DNA from: Flavobacteriales bacterium
Lineage (GTDB): Bacteria; Bacteroidota; Bacteroidia; Flavobacteriales_D; Sanyastnellaceae
Length of the DNA: 25,527 nt
Direction: 5' to 3'
Assembly: GCA_016722445.1 (NCBI GenBank)
Contig: JADKIZ010000029.1
Location: 1-25,527, forward strand
Shown here: piece after piece, positions 1 to 8,319 of the stretch
Layout of the letters: every line of letters starts with the position of its first letter
Position numbering within the stretch: the first letter of the stretch is position 1
The notes under the pieces: model-generated
What the model was told of the DNA's origin: nothing
Database searches by the model: none
What the model saw: only the letters and a program-made list of their open reading frames with translations
Program-made: the position numbers and the translations under genes

Positions 1-1165
1 TTCCCAAATACCAATCAGGGTCGATGTTGAAGTTACGCCATTGAATCATACTCAGGTCGGCGAATCTGATCCACTCGCGCAACGCTTCATATTCTTCTTC
101 TTGATCGGTCATACCGGGAAAAGTAAAATAGTTGATACTTGCCCAACCGCCGTATTGTCGAACGATCCTTGAACTTTCGCGGATGTCTTCAAAGGAATAG
201 TTATTCGGTAGATAATATGCTTCGTAAATGTTTTTACGAGCAGAATTGGTGCTGACCCTTATTGAATTCAAACCGACCTTCATCAATTCTTCCACCGCTT
301 TTGGGCGGCTGCCATTCGTATTGACATTGATGATACCACGATCGGTTTTCTGCCTGATTTTGATGATGACATCTCTGATCAGTTGCCACACCAGCAAAGG
401 TTCACCTTCACATCCTTGACCGAAACTGACGATAGGTCGTTCCGCTGTTTCCAGATGAGGAATGGTGAATTCCAAAATTTCATCGACAGTTGGTATGAAA
501 GCAAGTCTATCCTGAGGTGCTGTGAGATCATGTTCTTCTGGTTGAAAAGAAATACAACCAAGGCAATTGCTATTGCATGCCGGTGAAATTGGAATTGGAC
601 ATTCCCATCGACCCATAAAAAAGTTTCTGGCGGCAGGACAACAATACCTGATGCTGCAGTTATTTCCTAGGTGCTGAATGAGCCTATTCTCAGGGTGTTT
701 CGCAAGTCGCTTTTTGGTTTCTTCCACAATGAGTTCACGGTCGAAATTTTCGAGATCCTGTCTTTCATCCGGATCAATGCGAACAGCTGTGGTGTAGAAC
801 TTGCCATCTAACCAACCCACCGTAGTATAGCAGTACAACGGCAATGTGGGCGCATTTTCCTCATCCGTTCCAAAAGCTGCCATATACAATTGGGTATAAG
901 CTGGAGCATTTAAGGCAGCTACTGCTTGAACATCCTCTCTGATTTCGAATTCCCCTGTTGTGATGTTTAATCCATATGGTCTTCTGCCAGGTAGAGTGAG
1001 CATATCACTACCAAATGGAACTTCAATGAAATCTTCAGGTTGTAGTGGATATACATTGTATCCCGATCTACCAACCGCTTCATACCGCGTGTCTTCAAAG
1101 ATATTTCCTTCAGAATCGGCAAATACCATGTAAGGCACACGCGATGGATGCTGCAAAGATTTCAT
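1..1165 (-). CDS. Radical SAM protein of unknown substrate, C-terminus cut by window edge
   Basis: An open frame of 388 codons runs from ATG at 1165 to the window edge. Residues 197-204 hold a CX3CX2C motif (CNSNCLGC), the canonical [4Fe-4S] ligand set of radical SAM enzymes, and about 45 residues later comes SFGQGCEGEPLL, the 'GEP' S-adenosylmethionine-contacting motif. The roughly 190-residue N-terminal extension is not a standard SAM domain and contains more cysteines (NNCSIRYCCP, WECP) just before the cluster, possibly ligands for another metal site. The enzyme should cleave SAM reductively, but nothing here identifies the substrate. A perfect -7 box lies only four bases before the ATG, fixing this start and suggesting a leaderless or nearly leaderless mRNA. 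It lies 31 bp downstream of the YkgJ-type gene on the same strand. Family assignment is firm; function is open. Confidence 0.9.
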   Translation of the reverse strand, partial: MKSLQHPSRVPYMVFADSEGNIFEDTRYEAVGRSGYNVYPLQPEDFIEVPFGSDMLTLPGRRPYGLNITTGEFEIREDVQAVAALNAPAYTQLYMAAFGTDEENAPTLPLYCYTTVGWLDGKFYTTAVRIDPDERQDLENFDRELIVEETKKRLAKHPENRLIQHLGNNCSIRYCCPAARNFFMGRWECPIPISPACNSNCLGCISFQPEEHDLTAPQDRLAFIPTVDEILEFTIPHLETAERPIVSFGQGCEGEPLLVWQLIRDVIIKIRQKTDRGIINVNTNGSRPKAVEELMKVGLNSIRVSTNSARKNIYEAYYLPNNYSFEDIRESSRIVRQYGGWASINYFTFPGMTDQEEEYEALREWIRFADLSMIQWRNFNIDPDWYLG

Positions 1166-1169
1166 GCGA

Positions 1170-1177
1170 CAAAAATA
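1170..1177 (-). promoter_or_regulatory. -7 box TATTTTTG of the radical SAM gene
   Basis: Perfect match to the Bacteroidota -7 consensus TAnnTTTG, ending four bases before the ATG. Transcription would begin at or within a few bases of the start codon. Confidence 0.5.
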
Positions 1178-1196
1178 CGCCTGCTTAATGGGGCAA

Positions 1197-1756
1197 TCAG
1201 ATCACGCCCTTTTCTTTCATGCGTTCTTCCAATTTCTCAACCATGACAAGCGTTGCCGGACAGCGTGGCATATTGGGGATGATTACATCATTACCGATCG
1301 GTAAATCTTTTAAATGGAATGAGGTTAATTTGGAATTGAGGAGAGAGGAACAAGGATGAGAAAGTGTGGAAACTCAGCACAATCTTTAGGTCTGATTTCA
1401 TAAATGGTACAGAGTCTGGTTTTTTTATCAAAATGCTGACAAGGCGTCTTGGCATTCATGATATCGCCAGTTTCATCTTCAGTATAGAGGTATTTATCAT
1501 AATACTGTTTAGCTGTCATTTTGAAATGTTCTGCCACTCTTTTGATCTCAGATTTCGTCCAAGTCGGTGTCATTTCCCGGCAGCAATGCCCGCATTCGAT
1601 ACAGGAAATTTCTTTCCAAGCATCATCCGAAGCTGCTTTCACTTCTTTCAATAAACCTTTCGGCTTTTTACGGATAAGCTTTTTCAGATTTGCCGCGAGT
1701 TTTTTCTTCTTCGCATGTGCCCTGCGCACGTAGTACGCATAGTTAAGTTTTTTCAT
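1197..1756 (-). pseudogene. YkgJ/CxxCxxCC-family zinc or iron-chelating cysteine-cluster protein, frameshifted
   Basis: The intact part reads 143 residues from ATG 1756. It has a basic N-terminus, the cluster CIECGHCCREMTPTW, then TPCQHFDKKTRLCTIYEIRP and KDCAEFPHF, which is the pattern of the UPF0153/YkgJ family (PF03692). These are small proteins thought to bind zinc or iron-sulfur. Translation then leaves the family pattern and stops at 1325. The expected C-terminus (PNMPRCPATLVMVEKL, ending MKEKGVI) is present in another frame and stops at 1197. The two frames differ by one base deleted or two bases (modulo 3) inserted. A low-complexity stretch at 1326-1360 could be a 35-bp insertion causing this; a missing T in the TTT at 1361-1363 is the alternative. 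A weak promoter-like TATTTTAG lies at 1775-1782. Whether the gene is broken in the organism is unproven. Confidence 0.75.
1326..1360 (-). repeat. Possible 35-bp heptamer-like insertion in the ykgJ-type gene
   Basis: Read on the minus strand, this stretch divides into five pyrimidine-rich 7-mers (CTCATCC, TTGTTCC, TCTCTCC, TCAATTC, CAAATTA), similar in style to the 7-mer arrays at 3545-3717. Removing exactly these 35 bases joins FPHF to TSFHLKDLPIGN in one frame and gives a spacing close to what I expect for the family. The units are degenerate, so this is an inference. Confidence 0.3.
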
Positions 1757-1850
1757 ATTGGTTTTTGACGGCGGCTAAAATAGAAGAATGATACGTTTCA
1801 GGATATTTTCATGAAGAAGTTCTGAATATCCATTGTGGAAAAAGAAAAAA

Positions 1851-1946
1851 GAGCAAGCGACTCTTATCGCACCGCTACAACCGTCTGCCTTTGCTGCCTT
1901 CCGGCCCTGGAGGATTGGACAGGAGCTGGTCGTAAAAGACTTGCTC
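1851..1946 (-). ncRNA. ffs: Signal recognition particle RNA, small bacterial type (4.5S-like)
   Basis: The minus strand carries the conserved SRP hairpin: CCAGGGCCGGAAGGCAGC followed by AAAGGCAG, which is the apical GNRA-type loop and asymmetric internal loop bound by Ffh. The ends GAGCAAG and CTTGCTC are complementary, closing a rod of about 96 nt, the normal size. A U-rich tract (TTTTTTCTTTTT, 1839-1850) directly follows as terminator, and a near-consensus -7 box TACTTTCG (1955-1962) precedes it at the right distance. With Ffh and FtsY this RNA targets nascent membrane and secreted proteins to the translocon. It lies in the spacer between the ykgJ-type gene and the divergent DUF4199 gene. 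The short frames crossing this stretch are not genes. Confidence 0.93.
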
Positions 1947-1954
1947 TTTGGCCG

Positions 1955-1962
1955 CGAAAGTA
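1955..1962 (-). promoter_or_regulatory. -7 box TACTTTCG of the SRP RNA gene
   Basis: One mismatch to TAnnTTTG, ending about 9 bases before the RNA's paired 5' end, as expected for a stable RNA promoter in Bacteroidota. Confidence 0.5.
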
Positions 1963-2029
1963 ATATGGTTTTTAAAAAAACAACGTGCATAATTGATTTC
2001 ATAAAAAATTTCTCTCTTAGCTTACCTCC

Positions 2030-2037
2030 TATCTTTG
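2030..2037 (+). promoter_or_regulatory. -7 box TATCTTTG of the DUF4199-GT2 operon
   Basis: Perfect consensus match. It contains the TTG at 2035 that would otherwise be an upstream start of the same frame, so translation must begin at ATG 2059, leaving a leader of roughly 17 nt. Confidence 0.6.
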
Positions 2038-2058
2038 ACCTCCAAAACACCCCCAACT

Positions 2059-2592
2059 ATGGAAAACATGGACAACTACGGCCTGGAAAACCCAAATGTT
2101 CCGAAACTCATTCCAGCTCTCATTTATGGTGGTATCACCACCTTGATTACGGTTGTCATCATGCTCACTGCCACCTGGTCTGGATGGGACATGAATAGTT
2201 TGTCATACAAAGGCACAGTCTGGCTGATTTCTGGTACCATTCTGTTTGTTTGCATCAAAGATTACCGCGACAATCGCAACAATAAAAGGCTGCGAATCGG
2301 TCAAAGTGTAGGCTTAGGCGCTCTCATGGGGCTGGTTAGTGGTATCCTCGGTGCCATATTTTTCTATTTTTTCATCACCTATATCCATCCTGAATTCATG
2401 ACCGAGGCGACCAATCAAGCCATTTTGGATATGGAAAAAAGAGGAATGACAGATGAACAGATCGAACAAGGTCTGCAAGTGATGTCTTTCTTCATGGGTC
2501 CTGTCTTTATGGGAATGATGGTCATTCTTTTTTCAGTGCTATTCAATCTCATCGTGGGATTAATCTTTGGTGCAATTCTTAAACGAGACTAA
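2059..2592 (+). CDS. DUF4199-family inner-membrane protein
   Basis: A 177-residue protein starting at ATG 2059 (MENMDNYG), chosen because the longer frame begins inside the promoter. It shows four hydrophobic segments: around LIPALIYGGITTLITVVI, WLISGTILFVCI, a glycine-rich segment LGALMGLVSGILGAIFFYFF, and a C-terminal FNLIVGLIFGAIL. A soluble loop between the last two includes MEKRGMTDEQIEQG. This is the layout of DUF4199 (PF13858), a Bacteroidota family without known function. The stop lies 7 bp before the probable start of the next gene, a GT2 glycosyltransferase. This is a common pairing in the phylum and suggests a shared role in modifying a lipid-linked sugar, although that is inference. 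Confidence 0.85.
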   Translation: MENMDNYGLENPNVPKLIPALIYGGITTLITVVIMLTATWSGWDMNSLSYKGTVWLISGTILFVCIKDYRDNRNNKRLRIGQSVGLGALMGLVSGILGAIFFYFFITYIHPEFMTEATNQAILDMEKRGMTDEQIEQGLQVMSFFMGPVFMGMMVILFSVLFNLIVGLIFGAILKRD

Positions 2593-2599
2593 CTCAACT

Positions 2600-3553
2600 G
2601 TGACGGACGTATCCATCGTAATACCGCTTTTCAACGAAGACGAATCTCTTCGTGAGTTACACGCCTGGATCAGGCGAGTAACTGATCAGCACAAACTGGT
2701 AACAGAAATTATTTTCATTGATGATGGATCGAAAGATCAATCATGGCAAGTGATTGAATCATTGAAAGCAAATGATTCATTGATTCGTGGGATTCGTTTC
2801 CAACGTAATTATGGAAAAAGTGCAGCATTGCATGTTGGTTTTGAATTAGCAAAAGGTCAGGTTGTGATCACCATGGATGCCGACCTTCAGGATTCTCCTG
2901 ATGAAATTCCGGAACTCGTGCGCATGATCCGTGAAGATGGTTTTGATTTGGTAAGTGGATGGAAAAAGAAACGCCATGATCCACTATCCAAAACCATTCC
3001 CACTAAACTTTACAATTGGGCTACCCGCAGAATGAGCGGAATCTACCTACACGATTTCAATTGCGGACTCAAAGCATATCGACTTGAAGTAGTAAAATCT
3101 CTTGAAATTTTCGGTGAAATGCACCGATATATTCCTGTGATGGCTCATCGGGAAGGATTCAGAAAAATCGGTGAAAAGGTGGTTGAACACAGGGCTCGCA
3201 AATATGGCGTGACCAAATTCGGACTAGAACGTTTCATCAACGGACCTCTTGATTTGCTCACCATCATGTTCATCTCCAAATTTGGAAAACGTCCGATGCA
3301 TATCTTCGGAACAATCGGTGCAGCCATGTTCCTCATCGGATCATTCATTTCGATCTACCTGATTATCGATAAATTCTTTCATCTATATATCTGGCATACC
3401 AAAGCTCCATTGCTTTCCGATCAGGCGGTCTTCTACGTCGCCCTAGCGTCTATGATTATCGGAACTCAGCTATTCCTCGCCGGATTCCTTGGCGAACTCA
3501 TTACGAGAAACGCGCCGGGACGAAATTCTTACAAAATCAGTTCTGAATTATGA
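2600..3553 (+). CDS. Membrane-anchored family 2 glycosyltransferase (GtrB/DPM1-like)
   Basis: About 317 residues from GTG 2600 (VTDVSIVIPL). The same frame is open back to TTG 2567 or GTG 2570 inside the previous gene, but the family normally starts just before the SIVIPL strand. It has the GT-A fold hallmarks: SIVIPLFNEDES, the IDDGSKD loop, and the metal-binding DADLQDSPDE motif near residue 93. Two C-terminal membrane segments follow (FGTIGAAMFLIGSFISIYLI and FYVALASMIIGTQLFLAGFL), as in polyprenyl-phosphate hexose synthases. The expected reaction is transfer of a sugar from a nucleotide donor to undecaprenyl phosphate for use outside the membrane; donor identity is unknown. It is co-transcribed with DUF4199. 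The stop codon lies in the first unit of a heptamer repeat array. Confidence 0.88.
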   Translation: MTDVSIVIPLFNEDESLRELHAWIRRVTDQHKLVTEIIFIDDGSKDQSWQVIESLKANDSLIRGIRFQRNYGKSAALHVGFELAKGQVVITMDADLQDSPDEIPELVRMIREDGFDLVSGWKKKRHDPLSKTIPTKLYNWATRRMSGIYLHDFNCGLKAYRLEVVKSLEIFGEMHRYIPVMAHREGFRKIGEKVVEHRARKYGVTKFGLERFINGPLDLLTIMFISKFGKRPMHIFGTIGAAMFLIGSFISIYLIIDKFFHLYIWHTKAPLLSDQAVFYVALASMIIGTQLFLAGFLGELITRNAPGRNSYKISSEL

Positions 3554-3717
3554 ATTATGAATTATGAGTTATGAATTATTGAGTCGTGAGTATTGAGTAG
3601 GCAGATGCGCTTCCTTTCGCGGTCCTAGTACCTAGTACCTAATACCTCATACGATATTTACCCTCATTCTCAATACTCAATACTCAATACTCAATACTAA
3701 TAACTCAATACTGATAA
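3545..3717. repeat. Composite heptanucleotide tandem-repeat cluster with partly complementary arms
   Basis: Three blocks all have period 7. At 3545-3600 there are eight units (GAATTAT x3, GAGTTAT, GAATTAT, TGAGTCG, TGAGTAT, TGAGTAG). At 3624-3651 there are four (CCTAGTA x2, CCTAATA, CCTCATA). At 3669-3717 there are seven (CTCAATA x4, CTAATAA, CTCAATA, CTGATAA). Units of the right block are reverse complements of those ending the left block (CTCAATA against TATTGAG), so the element can fold back. It fills the space between two convergent genes and overlaps the glycosyltransferase stop. It resembles the short tandemly repeated sequences known from cyanobacterial intergenic regions; that comparison is from general knowledge. 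Confidence 0.85.
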
Positions 3718-3720
3718 CGA

Positions 3721-3746
3721 AAAAGGGCCGCGCAAGCGGCCCTTTT
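3721..3746. terminator. Bidirectional intrinsic terminator
   Basis: Perfect 11-bp stem AAAAGGGCCGC / GCGGCCCTTTT around a GCAA loop, giving a U-run on either strand (five U on the minus strand). It sits between the plus-strand glycosyltransferase and the end of the minus-strand T9SS gene and could serve both. Confidence 0.9.
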
Positions 3747-3754
3747 CAAGTTCA

Positions 3755-3771
3755 GCAGGTGTGACACCTGC
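3755..3771. other. Short hairpin after the T9SS gene
   Basis: Perfect 7-bp stem GCAGGTG / CACCTGC with a 3-nt loop, 7 bases past the minus-strand stop codon and before the main terminator. It may help 3'-end formation or stability. Confidence 0.45.
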
Positions 3772-3777
3772 AAAATA

Positions 3778-6700
3778 TTATTGTTTGATCAATGGGAGTG
3801 TCTGAGAATTGCTTCCGTTGTCGACTCTTACAAAGTAGTAACCTGATGCAAGTTCAGCGATATTAAGCTGGATCATGCGGTTGCTGTCATTGTTGCCATA
3901 AGTCTGTGAGCTAACCAATTTTCCTTCAAGGCTGGTGATGCTGATCTGAATTGGGGTATTAACCGCAAGATGATTCAGATTGATATTGATACCTGCATCA
4001 GCTGGATTCGGGAAGAGGTTGAACTCAAGTTCGAGGCCATTGTTCAATTGTGGCAAATTACCACCGTTGATGTTGTTGTAGAAACATGAACCGTTGTCAA
4101 ATGTCGCTTGAGGATTGTAGTTGATCGCAAGTGGATCCATACAACCTTCAATTGTTCCGCATTCGCTATTGATACCGATCACATAATTCATGTCATTGCC
4201 ATAGAGGACTGTACCTTCAGCGTATGTACTGGCTCCGATGATTTGGAAATAACCACCGTTCCATCCGTGCCCCATGAATCATTCAATTGCATTTCCGTAA
4301 CATCCGTCTTCTAGACAAACATATTGTTCGTAATAACCCCAGCTGCTGTAACCGCTGCCAGATGCTGCTACGCTACCGTCAGCAGCCACAAGGCTCCATG
4401 ACATTTCTGATCCCCAGTTTTGTGTATTGATGATGATGCTCACCAGATTCGATGTGCAATCTTCAGCATAAACACAAGAACCGTCGTCTTCAGTAGCTGC
4501 ATAGTTATAGTTCAGCGCAGTTGGGTCTGTGCAGCCGTAAACTACAGGCACACATCCTTCAGCATTGATGCCAAATGAAACATAGTTGAATGAAAGGCTA
4601 ATATCAAGCGAGTACACATATTGAACACCATTGATGGTGATTGTGATGTAACCACCACCGTCCCAACCGTCGCCAAAGCTGTCGTACATGTTGAGGACAT
4701 AACATCCATCAGTAACACACGCATATTGTGTAGAGTTACCAGATCCACTCAGAACAAGCATTCCGTTCGCATCAAGAATGTCGAATGAAGCTTCGTTCAC
4801 AAATACACCAGGAGTAAGCGTCACTACCATCAAGTTTTGATCACAAGCTTCTGGGTAAACACATGAACCGTCATCTTCAGTAGCCTGTGGATTGTAGTTC
4901 AAAGCGAGTGGGTCTGTGCAACCACCAAGAGGATAGAGGCAAGAACCGTCTTCGATTTGAGCATCAGGATTGTAGTTGGTAGCAGCTGGATCCATGCAAC
5001 CGTATACTGCAGAGCACATGCCATCCACGCTGAATGGAAGAGACTGTGATTGTGCAGTAGCAGCTGGAGAAGCATTGATGATTTGAACGCCACCAGCATT
5101 GATCCAGAAATAACCGTTATACCAACCATAAGGACCAACGTTGTTGATCATGGTTGCTGTATAACACATACCAGTCTGGAGGCAGAGATCTGTAGTGAAA
5201 ATCGCATTTGTTCCGAGACCACTTGCAGTGTAAACTACATTACCAGCATCGTCTGTGATTTGCAATTCAACTTCACCGCCATTTGAGAACGTGCAGATAT
5301 AAAGCTGAGCCATAACACTTCCTTCGCCATTGCAGTACACGCAACTGCCGTCATCTGTGTTGGCTGTACCATCATAATTCATTGCAGTAGGATCAGTGCA
5401 ACCTTCCAGGATACAAGAGCCATTGTCATAAACTGCAGTTGGGTCGTAATTCGAAGCCAATGGGTTTGTGCAACCGGTGCTCACGTTTGGAACACACTCT
5501 CTTCTGTCGTATTCAAACCAAATGCATTCACACCAATTGATCCCGAAGCCAAACTGAATTGTGTGGCAACGCCATTGTAGAAGAAATCAAGATAACCGCC
5601 GTTCCATCCATCACCAAAAGAGTCATACAAGAAGATGGTATAACATCCATCAGCCAAGCATACTGTTTCGAAAGTATCGTTGTTACCTAATGTATACGGC
5701 AGACTTTGATAAACAATTGCGCCTGTTGCATCAACAATATAGAAAGAACATTCATTTGCAAATGAACCAGTGTGCATATGCAGAACAACAGCAGTTGTTC
5801 CTTCGCAGTTCACAGGATATTGGCAAGTACCATTGTCGATGTTTGCTTCAGGGTTGTAATTAGAAGCATCTGGATCCATGCAACCAGGAATTGCTGCGCA
5901 TGAGCCATCTACAGAAAAGAAAGTAGACTCAGTAGTTGCGTTCGCATCAAGTGATTCGTTGATGATTTGGCCAGCACCGCCATTGATCCAGAAATAACCA
6001 TTGTACCAACCTGTACCGCCAGATGTATTGGACATGTTCACGGTATAACAAGTGGATGCATCAAGACAAAGGTCGTAGTAAAAAATTTGACCATTACCCA
6101 GAACAGGCGAAGAAAAAACAACGTTACCAGCAGGGTCTGTAATATTCATGCTCACAAATTCACCATTTGAAAAAGTGCAGATGTAAAGTGTAGCTGAAAC
6201 AGTGTTTTCACCGTTGCAATACACACATGAACCATCATCAAATGTCGCAGAAGGGCTGTAATTCAATGCACCAGGATCGGTACAACCAGGATAAGCGCAG
6301 CTTCCATCGTCAAATGTTGCTGTTGGGTCAAAGTTCGATGCTCCAGGATCCATGCAACCACCAGTGTACTCATTGCAAGAAACTGTCAATGTGTAAGCAC
6401 CAGCTTGTGATGAAAATCCACCAACGCGGATCAAGTACTGAGTACCTGCAACACCAGTGAATGTAACTGAACTCTGCAAATTACATGCATCGTCATTACC
6501 AGCAACACAAACGAGAGCGCTGCAATCGCCGGTAAAAACATTGAGTTTAGTGTCCAAAGGTACCAGCACTACAAGTTGCGACAGTAATCTGATCTTCACT
6601 TGTTGCGGTATAAGAATACCACATCTGGCCACCAGTGCTCACGGACGTGCCGCAGATAGAGGTAAAGGAATTTGCATCGGATGGTACGCCAACTGTGCTG

Positions 6701-6829
6701 CCGAGGATGCTGAATTACATTCCATAGGGACAGCTTCGCTACATACCATACCAGGCAAAACCTGCGCATTCAGGAATGATGCTGTACAAAGGGAAAAGAA
6801 CAGCATCAGCGTAAGAAGAGTGTTTTCAT
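3778..6829 (-). pseudogene. T9SS-exported Cys-Asp repeat surface protein, broken by about six small indels
   Basis: Starting at ATG 6829, the repaired product is about 1,015 residues. It has a signal peptide (LMLFFSLCTASFLNAQ), an N-terminal jelly-roll-like domain (STVGVPSDANSF, TFDTKLNVFTGDC, QYLIRVGGFSS), nine copies of C(T/M)(D/N)PxAxNYxPxAxxDxGSC interspersed with larger modules rich in DSFGDGWNGGY, and a C-terminal T9SS sorting domain (FNLFPNPADAG, ASGYYFVRVDNG). Such proteins cross the outer membrane through T9SS and are attached or released; the acidic repeats probably bind calcium. As given, frame breaks lie near 6812 (A lost), 6701 (G lost), 6554 (G gained), 5497-5502 (GA gained or one base lost), 4295 (G gained) and 4268 (G lost). 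Repairing each restores family-like sequence. Sequence error or true decay are both possible. The substrate is unknown. Confidence 0.8.
4080..6360 (-). repeat. Nine Cys-Asp repeats and duplicated large modules inside the T9SS gene
   Basis: Each short repeat has two cysteines bracketing about 20 residues with DP, NY, DDGSC at fixed places, like thrombospondin-3-style calcium loops. Two longer modules are duplicated. One (YCNGE ... LYICTFSNG ... GWYNGYFWIN ... FSVDG) occurs around 6205-5890 and again around 5330-5000. Another (CYxxxxYDSFGDGWxGG) occurs three times. This internal similarity could mislead read mapping and contribute to the frame breaks. Confidence 0.8.
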
Positions 6830-6944
6830 GCTGAGATTTTAGGGTTTGGGTTTGTTAAAATTTTGGTTTCTATCGTGCTAATTAAAAGCAAGATCTACAT
6901 ATCCTGACACATTTAACTTAAATAAAGTTGCATTTGTGAGTAAA

Positions 6945-7957
6945 TCAAGAAATTACCCCAGAACCGATGAGCTCCTCTCCCCGATACAAGCAGCAAACTG
7001 ACCACTGGCAAGACCTCGCTGGGTTTTCATCAAAAGACATATAAATTCTGATTCTTGCAGATTAATCTACCAGTAAACAACGGCTGACGGTACCTGATTC
7101 GCAAATCATAGACCGCCTCCTCACCCTGTTTCAGCTCGAGATCTGGTCGTACCCAGTGAACTTCTGCTTTTTTCATGAAAAGACCCCGGCGAACCAAAGC
7201 CCGATGATTTTCACCCTGACCCACAAAAATTTGATTTTCCGAAACAGAAGTTCCCAGAATAAACATGGGCAATGCCCTTCCACCTACTCCAAGGCCTTTG
7301 CGCTGACCAATCGTGTAAAAATGCGCGCCGTTGTGGTCGCCGGCTAAAACACCATCGTTGGATTGAAATTTATAGGGCGAACAATAAAACGCCAATGACG
7401 CGTCAGATTCATCTTTCAATTCTTTGGTTGGAAATATCATCTCACTGTCGGGCATCTCGTAAATCTTACCTTTCTTGACTTCAAGCTGTTGTTGCAGAAA
7501 CACAGGAAGTTTTACTTTTCCGATAAAACACAAACCTTGTGAGTCCTTTTTTGATGCATTGGGCAAACCAATTGCAATAGTGACCAGTTGCAACAAAATC
7601 TGCTTTCAGATTTAAAGCTGCTTGTAGGAACAAATCAAATTTGATTTCACGATTGCATAAGACATCCGGATTGGGTGTTCGACCCGCTTCGTATTCACGA
7701 AACATATAGTCGACGATGCGTTCACGATACTGCGCGCTCATATCCAATACGTGAAATGGAATTCCCAGATGGGCAGCGGCAAGCATCGCGTCGTTGCTAT
7801 CGTCGATCCAAGGACATTCATTGTTGATGATGACCGACTCGTCATGCCAATTTCGCATGAAGATGGCGATGACATCATAACCTTGCTCCAGCAGCAGGTG
7901 AGCTGCAACGCTGGAATCTACTCCGCCAGAAAATCCAACAACGACTTTTTTTCCCAT
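6945..7957 (-). pseudogene. mnmA: tRNA-specific 2-thiouridylase MnmA, damaged
   Basis: MnmA transfers sulfur to U34 of tRNA Lys, Glu and Gln. The N-terminus has the ATP-pyrophosphatase loop GFSGGVDSSVAAH (8-20) and the nucleophilic cysteine in NPDVLCNREIKF (C101). The second catalytic cysteine is in KKDSQGLCFIGKV, and the TIGQRKGLGVGG motif is present. Between ATGHYC and IGLPNASKKD about 50 family residues, including the conserved KDQSYFL segment, are absent and the frame changes (junction near 7573-7577). The 3' end has three more probable indels, near 7032-7035 (extra T), 7021-7023 (C run) and 6985 (G lost in AAWYRG). Repairing these gives the normal ending EELIGSGVIS and stop at 6945. MnmA is normally near-universal, so a misassembled or error-rich consensus is as likely as real loss. 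A -7 box at 7966-7973 supports ATG 7957. Confidence 0.88.
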
Positions 7958-7965
7958 TGAAGGCG

Positions 7966-7973
7966 CAAAGGTA
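7966..7973 (-). promoter_or_regulatory. -7 box TACCTTTG of mnmA
   Basis: Perfect consensus match, separated from the ATG by eight bases, implying a leader of only about 3-5 nt. Confidence 0.5.
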
Positions 7974-8205
7974 CAGAGCCTTTTATGATAACAAATGGAC
8001 TTCGGTTAATAGTAGTACCATCATTCACACAGATCATGAAATGGGTCAACTGGCTACAAAAATTCTGGTCCATCATTCTTCGATTTGATAAAAGAAGAAA
8101 TTATTGGAAAAAGTCAAACATCATTTTGAAAGTATCACGTTGCTTTATGGATTGTGACTTTAGTTACTGAACACTTGTTTTATGCCGCTCATCTTTGAAT
8201 CACCA

Positions 8206-8307
8206 ATGAGTCAGATGAAAAACATATACAAGTTTATCCTGGTATGTGTCCTTTGTATGGGGATCATCACTGCATTGGTCATCCTCATTCAACAAATCAA
8301 CACCTAA
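8206..8307 (+). CDS. Single-pass membrane micropeptide (33 aa)
   Basis: ATG 8206 opens a 33-residue frame beginning MSQMKNIYKF. It is followed by one strongly hydrophobic segment of about 20 residues (ILVCVLCMGIITALVILI) and a short polar tail. It ends 12 bp before the DUF2892 gene, so the two are probably one transcript. A near-consensus -7 box (CATCTTTG, one mismatch) lies about 10 bases upstream. No family is recognised. The support is composition, position and promoter, so it remains a moderate call. Confidence 0.5.
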   Translation: MSQMKNIYKFILVCVLCMGIITALVILIQQINT

Positions 8308-8319
8308 AATTACTTTCTT

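Noticed and set aside
1833..2198. Plus-strand 121-residue frame across the SRP RNA and the start of the DUF4199 gene
   Set aside because: It runs antisense to the SRP RNA and out of frame with the DUF4199 gene; both better explain the sequence.
3545..3717. Possible CRISPR array
   Set aside because: The units are contiguous 7-mers without unique spacers of constant size, and no cas gene is present.
7985..8170. Plus-strand 61-residue open frame upstream of the small membrane proteins
   Set aside because: Its composition (many Trp, Lys, Ile, Arg) does not resemble a domain or membrane protein, no promoter fits, and it lies beside the divergent mnmA promoter. It is probably chance.
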